Source: Legionellales bacterium (lineage in GTDB: Bacteria; Pseudomonadota; Gammaproteobacteria; UBA1113). From it: a stretch of 36,235 nt of DNA. This document shows positions 17,538 through 27,158 of this stretch, in pieces. Below the pieces are notes generated by a model that saw only the letters and a program-made list of their open reading frames with translations, was not told the origin of the DNA and ran no database searches. Made by a program: the position numbers and the translations under genes. Positions within the stretch are counted from its first letter, which is position 1. Each line of letters opens with the position of its first letter. Where the stretch lies: the NCBI GenBank assembly GCA_002707205.1, contig PAMH01000010.1, positions 1 to 36,235 of the forward strand, in the 5' to 3' direction.

Positions 17538-18137
17538 ATGGGTAATACTGAACAGGAATCTGAAAAAATTCAAAATGAAACACATAAAGCTAAAGAATCT
17601 CATGAGGTGAAAAAAACCGATGTTAGCCAGATACAATCAGCACAAGAAAAATTAGAAAAGGCTTATGGCGTCATGTTACAACGGGTAAAAGAGCAATTAG
17701 ATGACGTGAGTAAAAAAGCTGAACCTATGGTTGATGATGTTATGGAAAAAGCAAAACATAAGGCTGTTGCGTTAGGTGAGCTTACAGAAGAAGAAGCGGA
17801 AAAAATTGGCGAATATCTTATGCGTGATTTACGTGATGCCGGTGAGTTTCTTAAAGACGCTAAACGCGTACTTGCTGATTGGATTTATTTTGACTATAAA
17901 CTTATAGAAACCAAATTTTGGGAAACTTATAAAGTTGTTTCAAAGCAAGTAAGTGCGGAATGGACTGAATTTAGCCAGCGATTAAAACATGCTAAAGAGT
18001 ATAAAACAGGTGAGGTGATTGGTATTGGAACATTAACTTGCCAGTCTTGCCATGAGGTATTGCACTTTACCAAAAGTTCTACAATTCCTAAATGCCCGAA
18101 ATGTGCAGGCACACAATTTGCGCGTAAAAGCGTTTAA
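17538..18137 (+). CDS. Zinc-ribbon protein of the YbeL/DUF1451 family
   Basis: This 199-aa cytoplasmic protein starts with a charged, coiled-coil-like region (residues 1-60, rich in Lys, Glu and Gln) and ends in a zinc ribbon with two CxxC pairs (CQSC and CPKC). The middle, with LMRDLRDAGEFLKDAKRVLADWIYFDYKLIE, is typical of the YbeL/DUF1451 family. Its molecular role is not established. It is divergent from leuS, the same arrangement as ybeL-leuS in E. coli, which supports the assignment. The ATG has a strong GGAGAAA site. Confidence 0.85.
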   Translation: MGNTEQESEKIQNETHKAKESHEVKKTDVSQIQSAQEKLEKAYGVMLQRVKEQLDDVSKKAEPMVDDVMEKAKHKAVALGELTEEEAEKIGEYLMRDLRDAGEFLKDAKRVLADWIYFDYKLIETKFWETYKVVSKQVSAEWTEFSQRLKHAKEYKTGEVIGIGTLTCQSCHEVLHFTKSSTIPKCPKCAGTQFARKSV

Positions 18138-18183
18138 TATTTATTGGGATAGCTTTGTTTAACTATTAAATTTAAGGATAAAA

Positions 18184-19707
18184 TCAACATAGCATTTTAA
18201 AAAATTTTTTAATGCTTATCCAATAATATCCCAAGAGCAATAGTAAAATAATTCCTAATAAAACTGTTCGACTATTCATTATCATAATGGGTGTTTTGCC
18301 AGTCATTGGTATGGCTTTTGTGGTTAAGATTGCTTTTTGATAGCGAGGAAGTGTTTTTACAAAGTCCCCCTTAGGATTGCTCATTGCAGTAATACCATCA
18401 TTCGTCGCAAATATTGCATAGCGTCCAGTTTCTATTGCGCGAAATTGCCCTATTTGGACTTGTTGCCAAGCTGCGAGCGAATGCCCAAACCAACTATCAT
18501 CGCTAATGTTGATAATTAAATTTGCTTGTGGAAAATCACTTAACACCAACTTTTCAAAAGCAATTTCGTAACAAATATAATTTGCTAATTTTGTTTGATT
18601 AAATTGCATTAAGACTTGTTGTGATTTTCCGGGGGTGAAATTTGACATAGGGATGTGAAAGTACTGAATAATATATTTACTAATTGGATATAAAAAAGGA
18701 TATTCGCCAAAAGGCACTAAATGCCGTTTTTTATATTCACCATGATTAACACCAATACTAATCAAACCATTATAATAAGTTTCAGTATTTGTTTGGATTG
18801 GTAAGCCGAGTAATAATGTTTTTTTTGTTTTATTCAGACGCGTATTCCAAACTGACAAATAATCATCAACATATTGTATTGGAAGGGTAATTGCAGATTC
18901 AGGCCAAATAATTAAATCACTATTTAAAGCCAAGGCTTGTTCTGTCATTTGCGTATAGGTCTGTAAGTTTGTTTTAAATTGTGCAGCTTCCCATTTTAAC
19001 TGTTGTGGAACGAAGGCTTGAATTGCACTGATTTTGATGGCCTTTCCTGAGGGCTGTGTCCAGTTAATTTGCTGTAAAGCCAGCCCTAAAATAAAAAGCA
19101 AAAGAAATGCACAGAAGACAATAATTCGTTGTGTTCTTTTAAAATCAAGTAGATAACATAATAATGCAGCCGCACAGCACACTAGCCACGAAACACCAAA
19201 TTGGCCAAAAATTGGAATAAATCCTGCTAAAGGTGAATTTGTTTGGCTATAGGCAATTAAAGCCCAAGGAAAGCCAGAAAGGAGTGTGCTTCTTAACCAT
19301 TCTGTAAGAACCCACAAGCAACTGAAAGCAATTAGGTAAATTAACTTGTGATTTGGGGTGAAAATGCGGTTTAATAGATAACCTGTGATTGCTGGAAATA
19401 AGGCAAGCGAGCTAATTAGCAATGCGCTAATAAAAATAGCTAGCCAAAGAGGCAAGCCACCAAAGGTATATAAGCTAATATATATCCATGAAACGGCACT
19501 AGTAAAAAAGCCTAAGCCAAATAGCCAACCATAACATGCGGCTTGTTTAGGATTGATTGCTTTTTTTTGCCAAGTAAAAAATAAATAAGCGAGTGTTAGT
19601 ATTGCTAGCGGCCAACCGTAAAATGGCGCAAATGCGCCGGTTAATAAAATGCCAGCAATAATAAGACTGCCCCAAAATGTAATAGATTTTAATTTGTGTA
19701 ATAACAT
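18184..19707 (-). CDS. lnt: Apolipoprotein N-acyltransferase
   Basis: Lnt adds the third acyl chain to the N-terminal cysteine of lipoproteins, the last step before Lol sorting. The 507-aa protein has six or so N-terminal membrane helices (to about residue 215), then a nitrilase-like periplasmic domain with the Glu-Lys-Cys triad in IIWPESA, KRHLVPFGEY and NYICYEIAFE, and a final membrane helix near the C-terminus. Its start is only 17 bp from the divergent rdgC start. In this window its likely substrates include LptE and MlaA. Confidence 0.95.
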   Translation of the reverse strand: MLLHKLKSITFWGSLIIAGILLTGAFAPFYGWPLAILTLAYLFFTWQKKAINPKQAACYGWLFGLGFFTSAVSWIYISLYTFGGLPLWLAIFISALLISSLALFPAITGYLLNRIFTPNHKLIYLIAFSCLWVLTEWLRSTLLSGFPWALIAYSQTNSPLAGFIPIFGQFGVSWLVCCAAALLCYLLDFKRTQRIIVFCAFLLLFILGLALQQINWTQPSGKAIKISAIQAFVPQQLKWEAAQFKTNLQTYTQMTEQALALNSDLIIWPESAITLPIQYVDDYLSVWNTRLNKTKKTLLLGLPIQTNTETYYNGLISIGVNHGEYKKRHLVPFGEYPFLYPISKYIIQYFHIPMSNFTPGKSQQVLMQFNQTKLANYICYEIAFEKLVLSDFPQANLIINISDDSWFGHSLAAWQQVQIGQFRAIETGRYAIFATNDGITAMSNPKGDFVKTLPRYQKAILTTKAIPMTGKTPIMIMNSRTVLLGIILLLLLGYYWISIKKFFKMLC

Positions 19708-19724
19708 AACTCAAAGGTTCAACT

Positions 19725-20669
19725 ATGTGGTTTAAAAATATTATTCTTTATCGATTATCCGAACAATTTACATTAACACCAGAACAGTTACATGACAAAC
19801 TTTATAGTGATCTTTCGCGTAGTTGTGGCAAGATGGAAAAAACCACTTTTGGTTGGATTCCGCCTTTGGGTAAAGAGCACGAGTTACTTGTGCATGCCAT
19901 TAATGGAAACTATCTAATTGCTGCTAAGAAAGAAGAGAAAATTTTACCTACTACCGTTATTAGAGATCATGTCGCTGAAAAAATTGCCCAAATTGAAGCT
20001 GCCGAATCACGCCAAGTAGGCGCACGTGAAAAACGTAATTTAATGGATGAGATGTCGATTACCTTATTACCTCAGGCATTTACAAAATCTAGTACGTTGT
20101 ATGCGTATATTGATACACAAAAAGGTTGGTTGATTGTTGATAGCAGTAGCCGTAATAAAGCGGAAGAATTGACGGTTTTATTGCGTAAGAGTTTAGGTAG
20201 TTTTAAATTAGCATTGCCAGAGCCTGTACAAAAATCAAGTTTTATCATGACTGAGTGGCTAAAGCATCAAGACATGCCAACAAATTTTTGTATTGAAGAT
20301 TATTGTGAAATGATTAACCCTGATGCTGAGGCAACTCTGATAAAGTGTGTTAATCAAGATTTATTTGCTAAAGAAGTCACCGCACATGTGTCATCAGGAA
20401 AGCAAGTCATGAAGTTAGCCATGAGTTGGCATGATAGAGTCAGTTTTATTATCGATAATGAATTAGCTATTAAACGTATAAAATTTCTAGATTTGGTGCA
20501 AGATCAAATAAGCGATATCGCTGCTGAAACTCAGGAAGAACAATTTGATGCAGATTTTTCTATTTTCTCCAGTGAGTTTGCGCAAATGCTGCCGGATATT
20601 TTTGAATTATTTGGTGGTTTAGTTGATATGAAAGCTGTTGCAGGACAGTTAGATGAGACTGTTGCTTAA
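19725..20669 (+). CDS. rdgC: Recombination-associated protein RdgC
   Basis: RdgC is a ring-shaped, double-strand DNA-binding protein that restrains RecA. The 314-aa protein begins MWFKNIILYRLSEQF and contains the family segments FGWIPPLG and ITLLPQAFTKSSTLYAYID. Length is close to the E. coli protein (303). The ATG has an AAAGG site inside the 17-bp divergent gap with lnt. The VanX-like gene follows after 21 bp. Confidence 0.95.
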   Translation: MWFKNIILYRLSEQFTLTPEQLHDKLYSDLSRSCGKMEKTTFGWIPPLGKEHELLVHAINGNYLIAAKKEEKILPTTVIRDHVAEKIAQIEAAESRQVGAREKRNLMDEMSITLLPQAFTKSSTLYAYIDTQKGWLIVDSSSRNKAEELTVLLRKSLGSFKLALPEPVQKSSFIMTEWLKHQDMPTNFCIEDYCEMINPDAEATLIKCVNQDLFAKEVTAHVSSGKQVMKLAMSWHDRVSFIIDNELAIKRIKFLDLVQDQISDIAAETQEEQFDADFSIFSSEFAQMLPDIFELFGGLVDMKAVAGQLDETVA

Positions 20670-20690
20670 TAAAATAAGGATGAATCTAAT

Positions 20691-21437
20691 ATGAAAAATA
20701 AATTTACATTTGCTGCATTATTGGTAAGTGGTATATTGCCTCAATTAGGATACAGTTTACCGAGTGGTTTTGTTTATTTAAAAGATATTGATCCTTCAAT
20801 TCAACAGGATATACGTTATGCCGGAGAACATAATTTTGTAGGTCGTCCAATTAAGGGCTATGAAAAAGCCACTTGTATTTTAACAAAACCGGCAGCGCAA
20901 GCATTAAAAAAAGTTCAAACTGATTTGCGTAAAAAAAAGCTTTCATTAAAAGTCTATGATTGTTATAGACCACAAATGGCGGTGGATGATTTTTATCAAT
21001 GGAGCAAAAATGCAAGCGATACCAAAATGAAAGCGGAATTTTATCCAAACGTTGATAAGTCTATGTTATTTAATAGTGGTTATATTGCACGTTATTCAGG
21101 ACATACGATGGGTAGTACCGTTGATTTAACTATTGTGCCTGTGCCAGCGCCAAAGCAAGCAACTTATACTGATGGACAAAAATTACAAGCTTGTTATGCG
21201 CCCTTAAATCAACGATTTAAAGATAATAGTATTGATATGGGAACGGGGTTTGATTGTTTAGATCCGCACGCACATTATGCTTATAAACAAATTTGCCAGC
21301 GCGCGCAAGATAATCGTTCATTATTAAAAAAGGTAATGATGGATAATGGTTTTGAACCATACTCAAAGGAATGGTGGCACTTTACCTATAAAAATCAACT
21401 TTATCCTAATCGTTATTTTAATTTTCCAGTTAAGTAA
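20691..21437 (+). CDS. Secreted VanX/DdpX-type D-alanyl-D-alanine dipeptidase
   Basis: This M15-family zinc peptidase should cut D-Ala-D-Ala. Seen are the zinc site SGHTMGSTVD (136-145, His138 and Asp145), EWWH (227-230, catalytic Glu227 and zinc ligand His230) and YDCYRPQ with Arg93. The 248-aa protein has a signal peptide (about residues 1-22), so it probably acts in the periplasm, where it would recycle cell-wall dipeptide rather than confer glycopeptide resistance; no vanH or vanA partner is present. It lies 21 bp after rdgC and probably shares its transcript, although their roles look unrelated. Confidence 0.88.
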   Translation: MKNKFTFAALLVSGILPQLGYSLPSGFVYLKDIDPSIQQDIRYAGEHNFVGRPIKGYEKATCILTKPAAQALKKVQTDLRKKKLSLKVYDCYRPQMAVDDFYQWSKNASDTKMKAEFYPNVDKSMLFNSGYIARYSGHTMGSTVDLTIVPVPAPKQATYTDGQKLQACYAPLNQRFKDNSIDMGTGFDCLDPHAHYAYKQICQRAQDNRSLLKKVMMDNGFEPYSKEWWHFTYKNQLYPNRYFNFPVK

Positions 21438-21518
21438 GGTTTGTGTAAGCTTTCATAGAATCAATTAAAGATATATAACTCAGTTTGAGTTGCATATTTG
21501 TACATGAAAAAAAATTTA

Positions 21519-21559
21519 CCTACTCAAATTACTTAGTATTTTCAAGTGACTTGAGTAGA
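21519..21559 (-). terminator. Terminator between convergent dipeptidase and phosphofructokinase genes
   Basis: ctactcaa (21520-21527) pairs with ttgagtag (21551-21558); after one A-C mismatch a further six pairs (including one wobble) extend inward to a 9-nt loop. Read on the minus strand the stem is followed by GTAAATTTTTTTT, a proper T-tract, so it terminates the phosphofructokinase transcript. On the plus side no T-tract follows. Confidence 0.65.
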
Positions 21560-21573
21560 TACAGACAAAGAAA

Positions 21574-22827
21574 TTAAATCTCAAACTCGGGTAATTTTTT
21601 TGTTATTAAGTGATTTTTTAATTTAACATAAACTGGTAGGCCGTTTTCATAGGGTAATTGCGCTTCGCCCATTATTAGTGGCTGTAAATAGCGTTTTGCT
21701 GCTTGCGTAATACCAAAACCATCTTCACGAATAAAGTCTGCTGGCATTTTCTTTTCAATATTTGCAACTTCAGCTAGCGGAGCTTTGCCGATAGACCATC
21801 GATAGGGCGAATCAGTTTCTCTAATAATAATAGGTAAAATGCCACTTTTACCGGCAAGTGCAAATTCAACAGCGGCTTTACCAACAGCATAAGCTTGTTC
21901 CACATCAACTTGTGATGCTATATGTCGCGCTGAACGTTGTAAATAATCAGCAACTGCCCAGTGATATTTATAGCCTAAATTATCTTTAACAAGTTGGGCA
22001 ATAACCGGAGCAACGCCTCCTAATTGTGTGTGGCCAAAAGCATCCTTTAAGCCAGCATCTGCAATAAATTGTCCTTGAGCATTTTTAACGCCTTCTGAAA
22101 CAACGATGGCGCAGAATCCATAGGTTTTGACGCAATAATCAACTTTTGTTAAAAATGCCTGTTCATCAAAGCTGACTTCAGGCAGTAAAATAATATGCGG
22201 CGCATCTGCTGCTGTCTCTGCTGCGAGCGCACCCGCTGCTGCAATCCATCCAGCATGTCGTCCCATAACTTCCATCACAAAAACTTTAGTGGAACTCTCA
22301 GCCATGGAAGCGACATCAAGTCCCGCTTCTTTGATTGATACAGCAACATATTTTGCAACTGAGCCAAAGCCAGGGCAGGTATCTGTTAGAGGCAAATCAT
22401 TATCAACCGTTTTGGGGACGCCAATGCAGGTAAGCGGATAATCCATGCGCTGACTCATTTGGGCGACTTTATTTGCAGTATCTTGCGAGTCTCCACCGCC
22501 ATTATAAAAGAAATAACGGATATCATGTGCTTTAAATACTGCAATTAAACGTTCGTATTGTGCTTGATTTTCTTCAATAGATTTTAATTTGTAACGACAT
22601 GAGCCAAATGCACCTCCTGGTGTGTGCATGAGTGCGGCAATATCTGCGTCTGACTCTAGACTTGTGTCAAATAATTCTTCTCTTAATGCTCCAATAATAC
22701 CATTACGACCCACAAAGACTTTTTCAATTTTATCGCTATGCTGACGTGCTGTTTGTATTACGCCGCAGGCCGATGCGTTAATAACTGATGTAACACCACC
22801 AGATTGTGCATAAAAAGCATTTGCCAT
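21574..22827 (-). CDS. 6-phosphofructokinase, probably pyrophosphate-dependent
   Basis: It interconverts fructose-6-phosphate and fructose-1,6-bisphosphate. The 417-aa length and the motifs NGGGDS (109-114) and PKTVDND (138-144) match the PPi-using clade. The Asp before Ser (Asp113) stands where ATP-dependent enzymes have Gly, and the PKT lysine is a PPi-enzyme residue. With PPi the step is reversible and saves ATP. The ATG at 22827 follows a strong TTAGGAGAA site. A TATAAT at 22852-22847 on the minus strand may be its -10, but the -35 is poor. A hairpin terminator at 21519-21559 closes the gene. Confidence 0.9.
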   Translation of the reverse strand: MANAFYAQSGGVTSVINASACGVIQTARQHSDKIEKVFVGRNGIIGALREELFDTSLESDADIAALMHTPGGAFGSCRYKLKSIEENQAQYERLIAVFKAHDIRYFFYNGGGDSQDTANKVAQMSQRMDYPLTCIGVPKTVDNDLPLTDTCPGFGSVAKYVAVSIKEAGLDVASMAESSTKVFVMEVMGRHAGWIAAAGALAAETAADAPHIILLPEVSFDEQAFLTKVDYCVKTYGFCAIVVSEGVKNAQGQFIADAGLKDAFGHTQLGGVAPVIAQLVKDNLGYKYHWAVADYLQRSARHIASQVDVEQAYAVGKAAVEFALAGKSGILPIIIRETDSPYRWSIGKAPLAEVANIEKKMPADFIREDGFGITQAAKRYLQPLIMGEAQLPYENGLPVYVKLKNHLITKKLPEFEI

Positions 22828-22896
22828 GATTTAATTCTCCTAACAGATTATATTTACGCAAATTTTGATTTAATGTTTGTGGTTGATGCAGGTAAA

Positions 22897-22922
22897 GGCG
22901 ATTAGATAGAGATCTAATCGCC
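22897..22922 (-). terminator. Rho-independent terminator after rpoD
   Basis: ggcgattagat (22897-22907) and atctaatcgcc (22912-22922) form a perfect 11-bp stem with a 4-nt loop, 8 bp past the rpoD stop. On the minus strand it is followed by TTTACC, a short T-run. It separates the rpoD operon from the phosphofructokinase gene. Confidence 0.7.
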
Positions 22923-22930
22923 ATAAAGTC

Positions 22931-24808
22931 TTACTCTTCGTCACTATCCATAAAACTTCGCAAATCTTCAGAGCGACTTGGATGGCGCAGTTTGCGTAAG
23001 GCTTTTGCTTCAATTTGACGAATACGCTCACGTGTTACATCAAATTGCTTGCCAACTTCTTCTAAGGTGTGATCAGTATTCATATCAATACCAAATCGCA
23101 TGCGTAAGACTTTTGCTTCTCTTGCGGTTAGCGTTGATAAGATATTTTGCATTGCTTCACTTAAGCCTGAATTAGTTGCAAAATCAAGCGGGGAGTGTGC
23201 GCCTTGATCAACGATGAAATCACCCAGTGTTGTTTCTTCATCGTCACCAACTGGTGTTTCTGTAGATATTGGTTCTTTTGCAATTTTAAGTACTTTTCTA
23301 ATTTTATCTTCAGGCATGCCCACAAGCTTACTTAATTCTTCGGGAGAGGGATCTTCACCATGTTTTTGCTGCCATTCTCGACGAAAACGTTCAATTTTGT
23401 TAATGGTTTCAATCATGTGAACAGGAATACGAATAGTACGGGCTTGATCGGCAATAGAGCGGGTAATTGCTTGTCTAATCCACCAAGTTGCATAGGTTGA
23501 AAACTTGTAGCCACGACGATATTCAAATTTGTCAACAGCTTTCATTAAACCTATGTTGCCTTCTTGAATTAAGTCTAAAAATTGCAGACCACGATTTGTA
23601 TATTTTTTTGCAATAGAAATGACTAAACGCAAATTTGCTTCAACCATCTCTTTTTTTGCACGGCGAGTGCGGGCTTCACCAATTGACATGCTACGATTAA
23701 TTTCTTTAATTTCAGGAATTGAAAGTTCGGCTTCTTCTTCAATAGCTAAAATTTTCTTTTGTGCGCGTATGATATCTTTACGATAAAGTGCTAATTCTTC
23801 AGCATAGGCTTTTTTACTGTCAATATGCTTTTCAATCCATTCTAGATTTGTTTCATTATTTGGGAATGAGCTGATAAATTTTGCACGCGGCATTTTAGCT
23901 TTGCGTACGCATAAAGACATAATTAGGCGCTCTTGTATGCGAATGTCTTCAAGTAACTTACGCATAGATTTTGTGATTGTGTCAAATTGTCTTGGTGTGA
24001 GCTTAATTTTAATAAACTCTTCAGCAAGTAAGGCACGTTTTTCTAATGTTTTCTTATGTGTTCGGCTGTGCTTTTTCTCTATTTTTAATACATCATCAAG
24101 TTTTGCTTGTAATGAAGCAAATCTTTCTTTAACAAGTTCAGGATCTGGGCCATTGTCCATTGGATCATCAGCGTCTCCAGAATCACTATCTTCGTCCTCA
24201 TCGTCATCAGAATCTTCATCAGTGGTTTCATCCGTAGACTCATCTTCAACTTGGTTATCTGGAATATCAGATTTGACTTCGGTTGCTTCTTCATCATCAG
24301 TGAAGCCCGTTAATAAGTCAGTGATTCTACCTTCTTCTTCGATAATGCGATTATATGTTTGAATAATTTCTGCAATAAGATGAGGATTTTCAGCAAGCGC
24401 CGCCATTATCATTTTCTGCCCATCTTCGATACGACGAGCAATGGCAATTTCACCTTGACGTGTTAAGAGTTCAACAGAACCCATTTCACGCATATACATT
24501 CTAACAGGATCGGTTGTTCTCTGTGCCTCAACGTGAAAACTTGAAAATTGTTCAGCAGCTTCATCCGCTGTGGTTTCATCCGCTGAGGTCGCTGTCTCAT
24601 CCCAACGAATCGTATCAGGGTCTGGCGCTTCTTCAACGACTTGAATGCCCATATCTGTTAATGTTGAAATGACTTCCTCAAAGCGCTCAGTATCATCAAT
24701 AATTTCTTGAGGTAACAAGTCGTTAAGCTCCGGAATTGTCAAATATCCTTGCTCACGACCTTTAGTAATAATCACTTTTACAAAAGATTGACTCTGCTCT
24801 TGTGCCAT
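22931..24808 (-). CDS. rpoD: RNA polymerase primary sigma factor RpoD
   Basis: This is the housekeeping sigma-70 (625 aa; E. coli 613). Region 1.1 is at the N-terminus; then comes a very acidic non-conserved stretch around residues 175-225, as in other gammaproteobacterial RpoD. Region 2 has [19 protein letters not shown] and [15 protein letters not shown], and region 4.2 has [20 protein letters not shown]. The ATG at 24808 has GGTGGA upstream. It is the last gene of the rpsU-yqeY-dnaG-rpoD operon, with a possible extra promoter in the 86-bp gap after dnaG. Confidence 0.98.
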   Translation of the reverse strand: MAQEQSQSFVKVIITKGREQGYLTIPELNDLLPQEIIDDTERFEEVISTLTDMGIQVVEEAPDPDTIRWDETATSADETTADEAAEQFSSFHVEAQRTTDPVRMYMREMGSVELLTRQGEIAIARRIEDGQKMIMAALAENPHLIAEIIQTYNRIIEEEGRITDLLTGFTDDEEATEVKSDIPDNQVEDESTDETTDEDSDDDEDEDSDSGDADDPMDNGPDPELVKERFASLQAKLDDVLKIEKKHSRTHKKTLEKRALLAEEFIKIKLTPRQFDTITKSMRKLLEDIRIQERLIMSLCVRKAKMPRAKFISSFPNNETNLEWIEKHIDSKKAYAEELALYRKDIIRAQKKILAIEEEAELSIPEIKEINRSMSIGEARTRRAKKEMVEANLRLVISIAKKYTNRGLQFLDLIQEGNIGLMKAVDKFEYRRGYKFSTYATWWIRQAITRSIADQARTIRIPVHMIETINKIERFRREWQQKHGEDPSPEELSKLVGMPEDKIRKVLKIAKEPISTETPVGDDEETTLGDFIVDQGAHSPLDFATNSGLSEAMQNILSTLTAREAKVLRMRFGIDMNTDHTLEEVGKQFDVTRERIRQIEAKALRKLRHPSRSEDLRSFMDSDEE

Positions 24809-24861
24809 AATCCACCAGGGTATTTAGGTTAAATTTAAACCAATTAAGAAACAAACGCCGT

Positions 24862-24890
24862 ATTGTAGACCTTTTAGCGCTTAATGGCCA
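24862..24890 (-). promoter_or_regulatory. Possible rpoD-proximal promoter
   Basis: On the minus strand, TGGCCA (24890-24885), a 17-bp spacer and TACAAT (24867-24862) precede rpoD by about 55 bp. An internal promoter in front of rpoD is known from the E. coli operon; this one is a moderate sequence match only. Confidence 0.35.
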
Positions 24891-24894
24891 GTTT

Positions 24895-26664
24895 TTAGGT
24901 AAAAATTCTCAAATTTTGTACTAACTGGCTTAATAAATGTTCCTTTTGCTCATCAGATAATAAGTTTTGCTTTAATTTCTGTAAATTCATCAGTAAGGTT
25001 TTTTCTATTGCTTCAATATTGCCATTTTGCATCTTAAGGTAAAGCTGCTCTTCAATCGTAGCATAAAAATTTTCAGTAATGCGTTGTAGAATATCTATAA
25101 ATTGGTTATGTGCTGTTTCATCAGAAACCATTAAATCCAATGCTGCTAATTTGCTAAGTGCAGAATAATGCTCGGTATCTCTCCATGCCTCAATAATGTT
25201 TGCAGTATTACAATTTTGTTGATTATCGATATAGTCAACGAGATGATGAAATAATTCACTACCGGCGCCTGTAATCGTTTGCATGGTGGTTGCATCAATT
25301 TCCTTAGCTAATTCTGGAAATTGAATGAGTAATGCAATTGCTGCGCGCATAGGCGTTAAGGCTTGCGGAGCAATGCGTTTTTTATGTGTAGCTATTTGCG
25401 GTACTTTTTGTGGCGTTATACCTGTATATTGTTGTAATGTTTGTTCCATCATGAGTTTAAGTGAGCTGTTTGGCATTTGTTGTATTAATGGGGCGCAGCG
25501 TTGATTAAGTGCAGCTTTACCTTCCATTGTATGTAGCGCTAACTCACTTTTAACTGATTGCCAAAAAAATTGTGAAAACATCTCGGCATCATCAATAAGG
25601 ATTTGCATTGCTTTTTCACCGTTAGCTCTTAAAAAACTATCTGGGTCTTCGCCTTGCGCTAAAAAAATAAATTTAGCGGTTAAGCCATCACGTAAAAGAG
25701 GTAATAAATTTTGTGCAGCACGCCAAGCAGCTTTGCGTCCGGCTATATCACCATCAAAGCAAAAAACAATTGTATTGGTATACTTAAAAATACGAGATAA
25801 GTGTGATTGTGTAATCGCAGTGCCCATGCATGCCATTGCTTGTGTAAAATTAAATTGCGCTAATGCTAAGACATCCATATAACCTTCAACTAATATGGCA
25901 TAAGTTAAAGTTCGATTGCTCTGTAACGCTTCATATAAACCATATACTTCACTACTTTTGTGAAAAATTGGCGTTTCGGATGAGTTGAGATATTTAGGTT
26001 CTTCGTTATTTATTACACGTCCGCCAAATGCAACAACACGCCCTTTTCGGTCACGTATTGGGAACATAATGCGGTGTCTAAAACTATCATAATAGTGATC
26101 ATTTTTACCTTGTTTTGCAAGATTACATTTTTTTAGTGTACTTGGAGATTGCCCTTTGGCTTGAAAATGTGAGAGTAAATTGTCCCAGGCATTAGGTGCA
26201 TATCCAATGTTGTATTTTTGTAAGACTTGATTATTTAGGCCGCGGTTGTGTAAGTAATTTGTTGCTTCTTGATACTTATACATTTGTTGCGTATAAAATT
26301 CAGCGGCTTGTTGCATAATTTGATAAAGGTCAGTAAATTGTTTTTCACTCTCTCGTGATTGATTCTCAATGGGTACAGCCAGACCAAGCTGAGCGCTTAA
26401 AGTTTCTATTGCATCAATAAATCCTAAGCGGTCATAATTCATGATAAAGGAAATAGCATTACCATGTTCACCGCAACCAAAACAATGATAAAATTGCTTG
26501 CTGGCACTCACTGTAAATGAAGGTGTTTTTTCTTGATGAAAAGGACAACAAGCACTGTAGTTGTTACCCTTTTTTTTAAGCGGAACACGACTATCAATAA
26601 CATCAATAATATCACATCGTGATAAAAGCTCTTGAATAAATGTTTGTGGAATACGTCCCGCCAT
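24895..26664 (-). CDS. dnaG: DNA primase
   Basis: DnaG makes the RNA primers for replication. The 589-aa protein has the N-terminal CHC2 zinc finger (CPFH ... CFGC, about residues 40-66), the TOPRIM core with LVEGYMDVLAL and FDGDIAGRKAA, and a helical C-terminal DnaB-binding region. Length agrees with E. coli (581). The start at 26664 has GGAAAG upstream and lies 21 bp after yqeY. Confidence 0.97.
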   Translation of the reverse strand: MAGRIPQTFIQELLSRCDIIDVIDSRVPLKKKGNNYSACCPFHQEKTPSFTVSASKQFYHCFGCGEHGNAISFIMNYDRLGFIDAIETLSAQLGLAVPIENQSRESEKQFTDLYQIMQQAAEFYTQQMYKYQEATNYLHNRGLNNQVLQKYNIGYAPNAWDNLLSHFQAKGQSPSTLKKCNLAKQGKNDHYYDSFRHRIMFPIRDRKGRVVAFGGRVINNEEPKYLNSSETPIFHKSSEVYGLYEALQSNRTLTYAILVEGYMDVLALAQFNFTQAMACMGTAITQSHLSRIFKYTNTIVFCFDGDIAGRKAAWRAAQNLLPLLRDGLTAKFIFLAQGEDPDSFLRANGEKAMQILIDDAEMFSQFFWQSVKSELALHTMEGKAALNQRCAPLIQQMPNSSLKLMMEQTLQQYTGITPQKVPQIATHKKRIAPQALTPMRAAIALLIQFPELAKEIDATTMQTITGAGSELFHHLVDYIDNQQNCNTANIIEAWRDTEHYSALSKLAALDLMVSDETAHNQFIDILQRITENFYATIEEQLYLKMQNGNIEAIEKTLLMNLQKLKQNLLSDEQKEHLLSQLVQNLRIFT

Positions 26665-26685
26665 TACTTGGCTTTCCTAAAGGAT

Positions 26686-27132
26686 TTAAGCTAACTTTGT
26701 TTTGATACGCTTACTAACATCAGTCATATCTGCACGGCCTTGAGCTTTTTCTTTCATAATTGCCATTACCTTGCCCATCTCACGGACACTAGTTGCTCCA
26801 GTTTCTGCAATTGCTGTGCTAATTAATGCATCTAATTCACTAGCAGTTAATGGTGTTGGTAAGTAAGGCATCAGCACAGAAATTTCAAAGTTTTCTTGAG
26901 CAACTAAATCATCACGGTTTGCTTTTTCGTATTGTATAGCTGCATCTTTACGTTGTTTAATCATTTTTTCAATAATGCTTAAAATATCATTATCATTTAA
27001 CTCGATACGTTCATCAACTTCACGCTGTTTGATTGCTGCTGATAACATGCGAAGCACACCTAAGTGTTGCATATTTTTAGCTTTCATTGCAGTTTTAATA
27101 TCTTGCATTACAGTTGTTTTTAATTCAGACAT
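26686..27132 (-). CDS. yqeY: GatB/YqeY-domain protein
   Basis: This 148-aa protein resembles the tRNA-binding C-terminal tail domain of GatB, present here as a free protein. Hallmarks are LGVLRMLSAAIKQREVDER and a C-terminus with VREMGKVMAIMKEKAQGRADM. The biochemical role of stand-alone YqeY is unsettled. Many bacteria, though not E. coli, have it between rpsU and dnaG. The ATG has AAAGGA upstream, 26 bp below the strong hairpin at 27159-27193. Confidence 0.93.
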   Translation of the reverse strand: MSELKTTVMQDIKTAMKAKNMQHLGVLRMLSAAIKQREVDERIELNDNDILSIIEKMIKQRKDAAIQYEKANRDDLVAQENFEISVLMPYLPTPLTASELDALISTAIAETGATSVREMGKVMAIMKEKAQGRADMTDVSKRIKTKLA

Positions 27133-27158
27133 AAGTAATCCTTTGGTTTAAATATACC

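Noticed and set aside
20691-21437. Vancomycin-resistance cassette
   Set aside because: Only a VanX-like gene is present; there is no vanH, vanA or vanRS nearby, and Gram-negative relatives carry such dipeptidases for other purposes.
23901-24362. 153-aa serine-rich plus-strand frame inside rpoD
   Set aside because: It is the complement of the acidic Asp/Glu stretch of RpoD (GAT/GAA repeats read as Ser codons).
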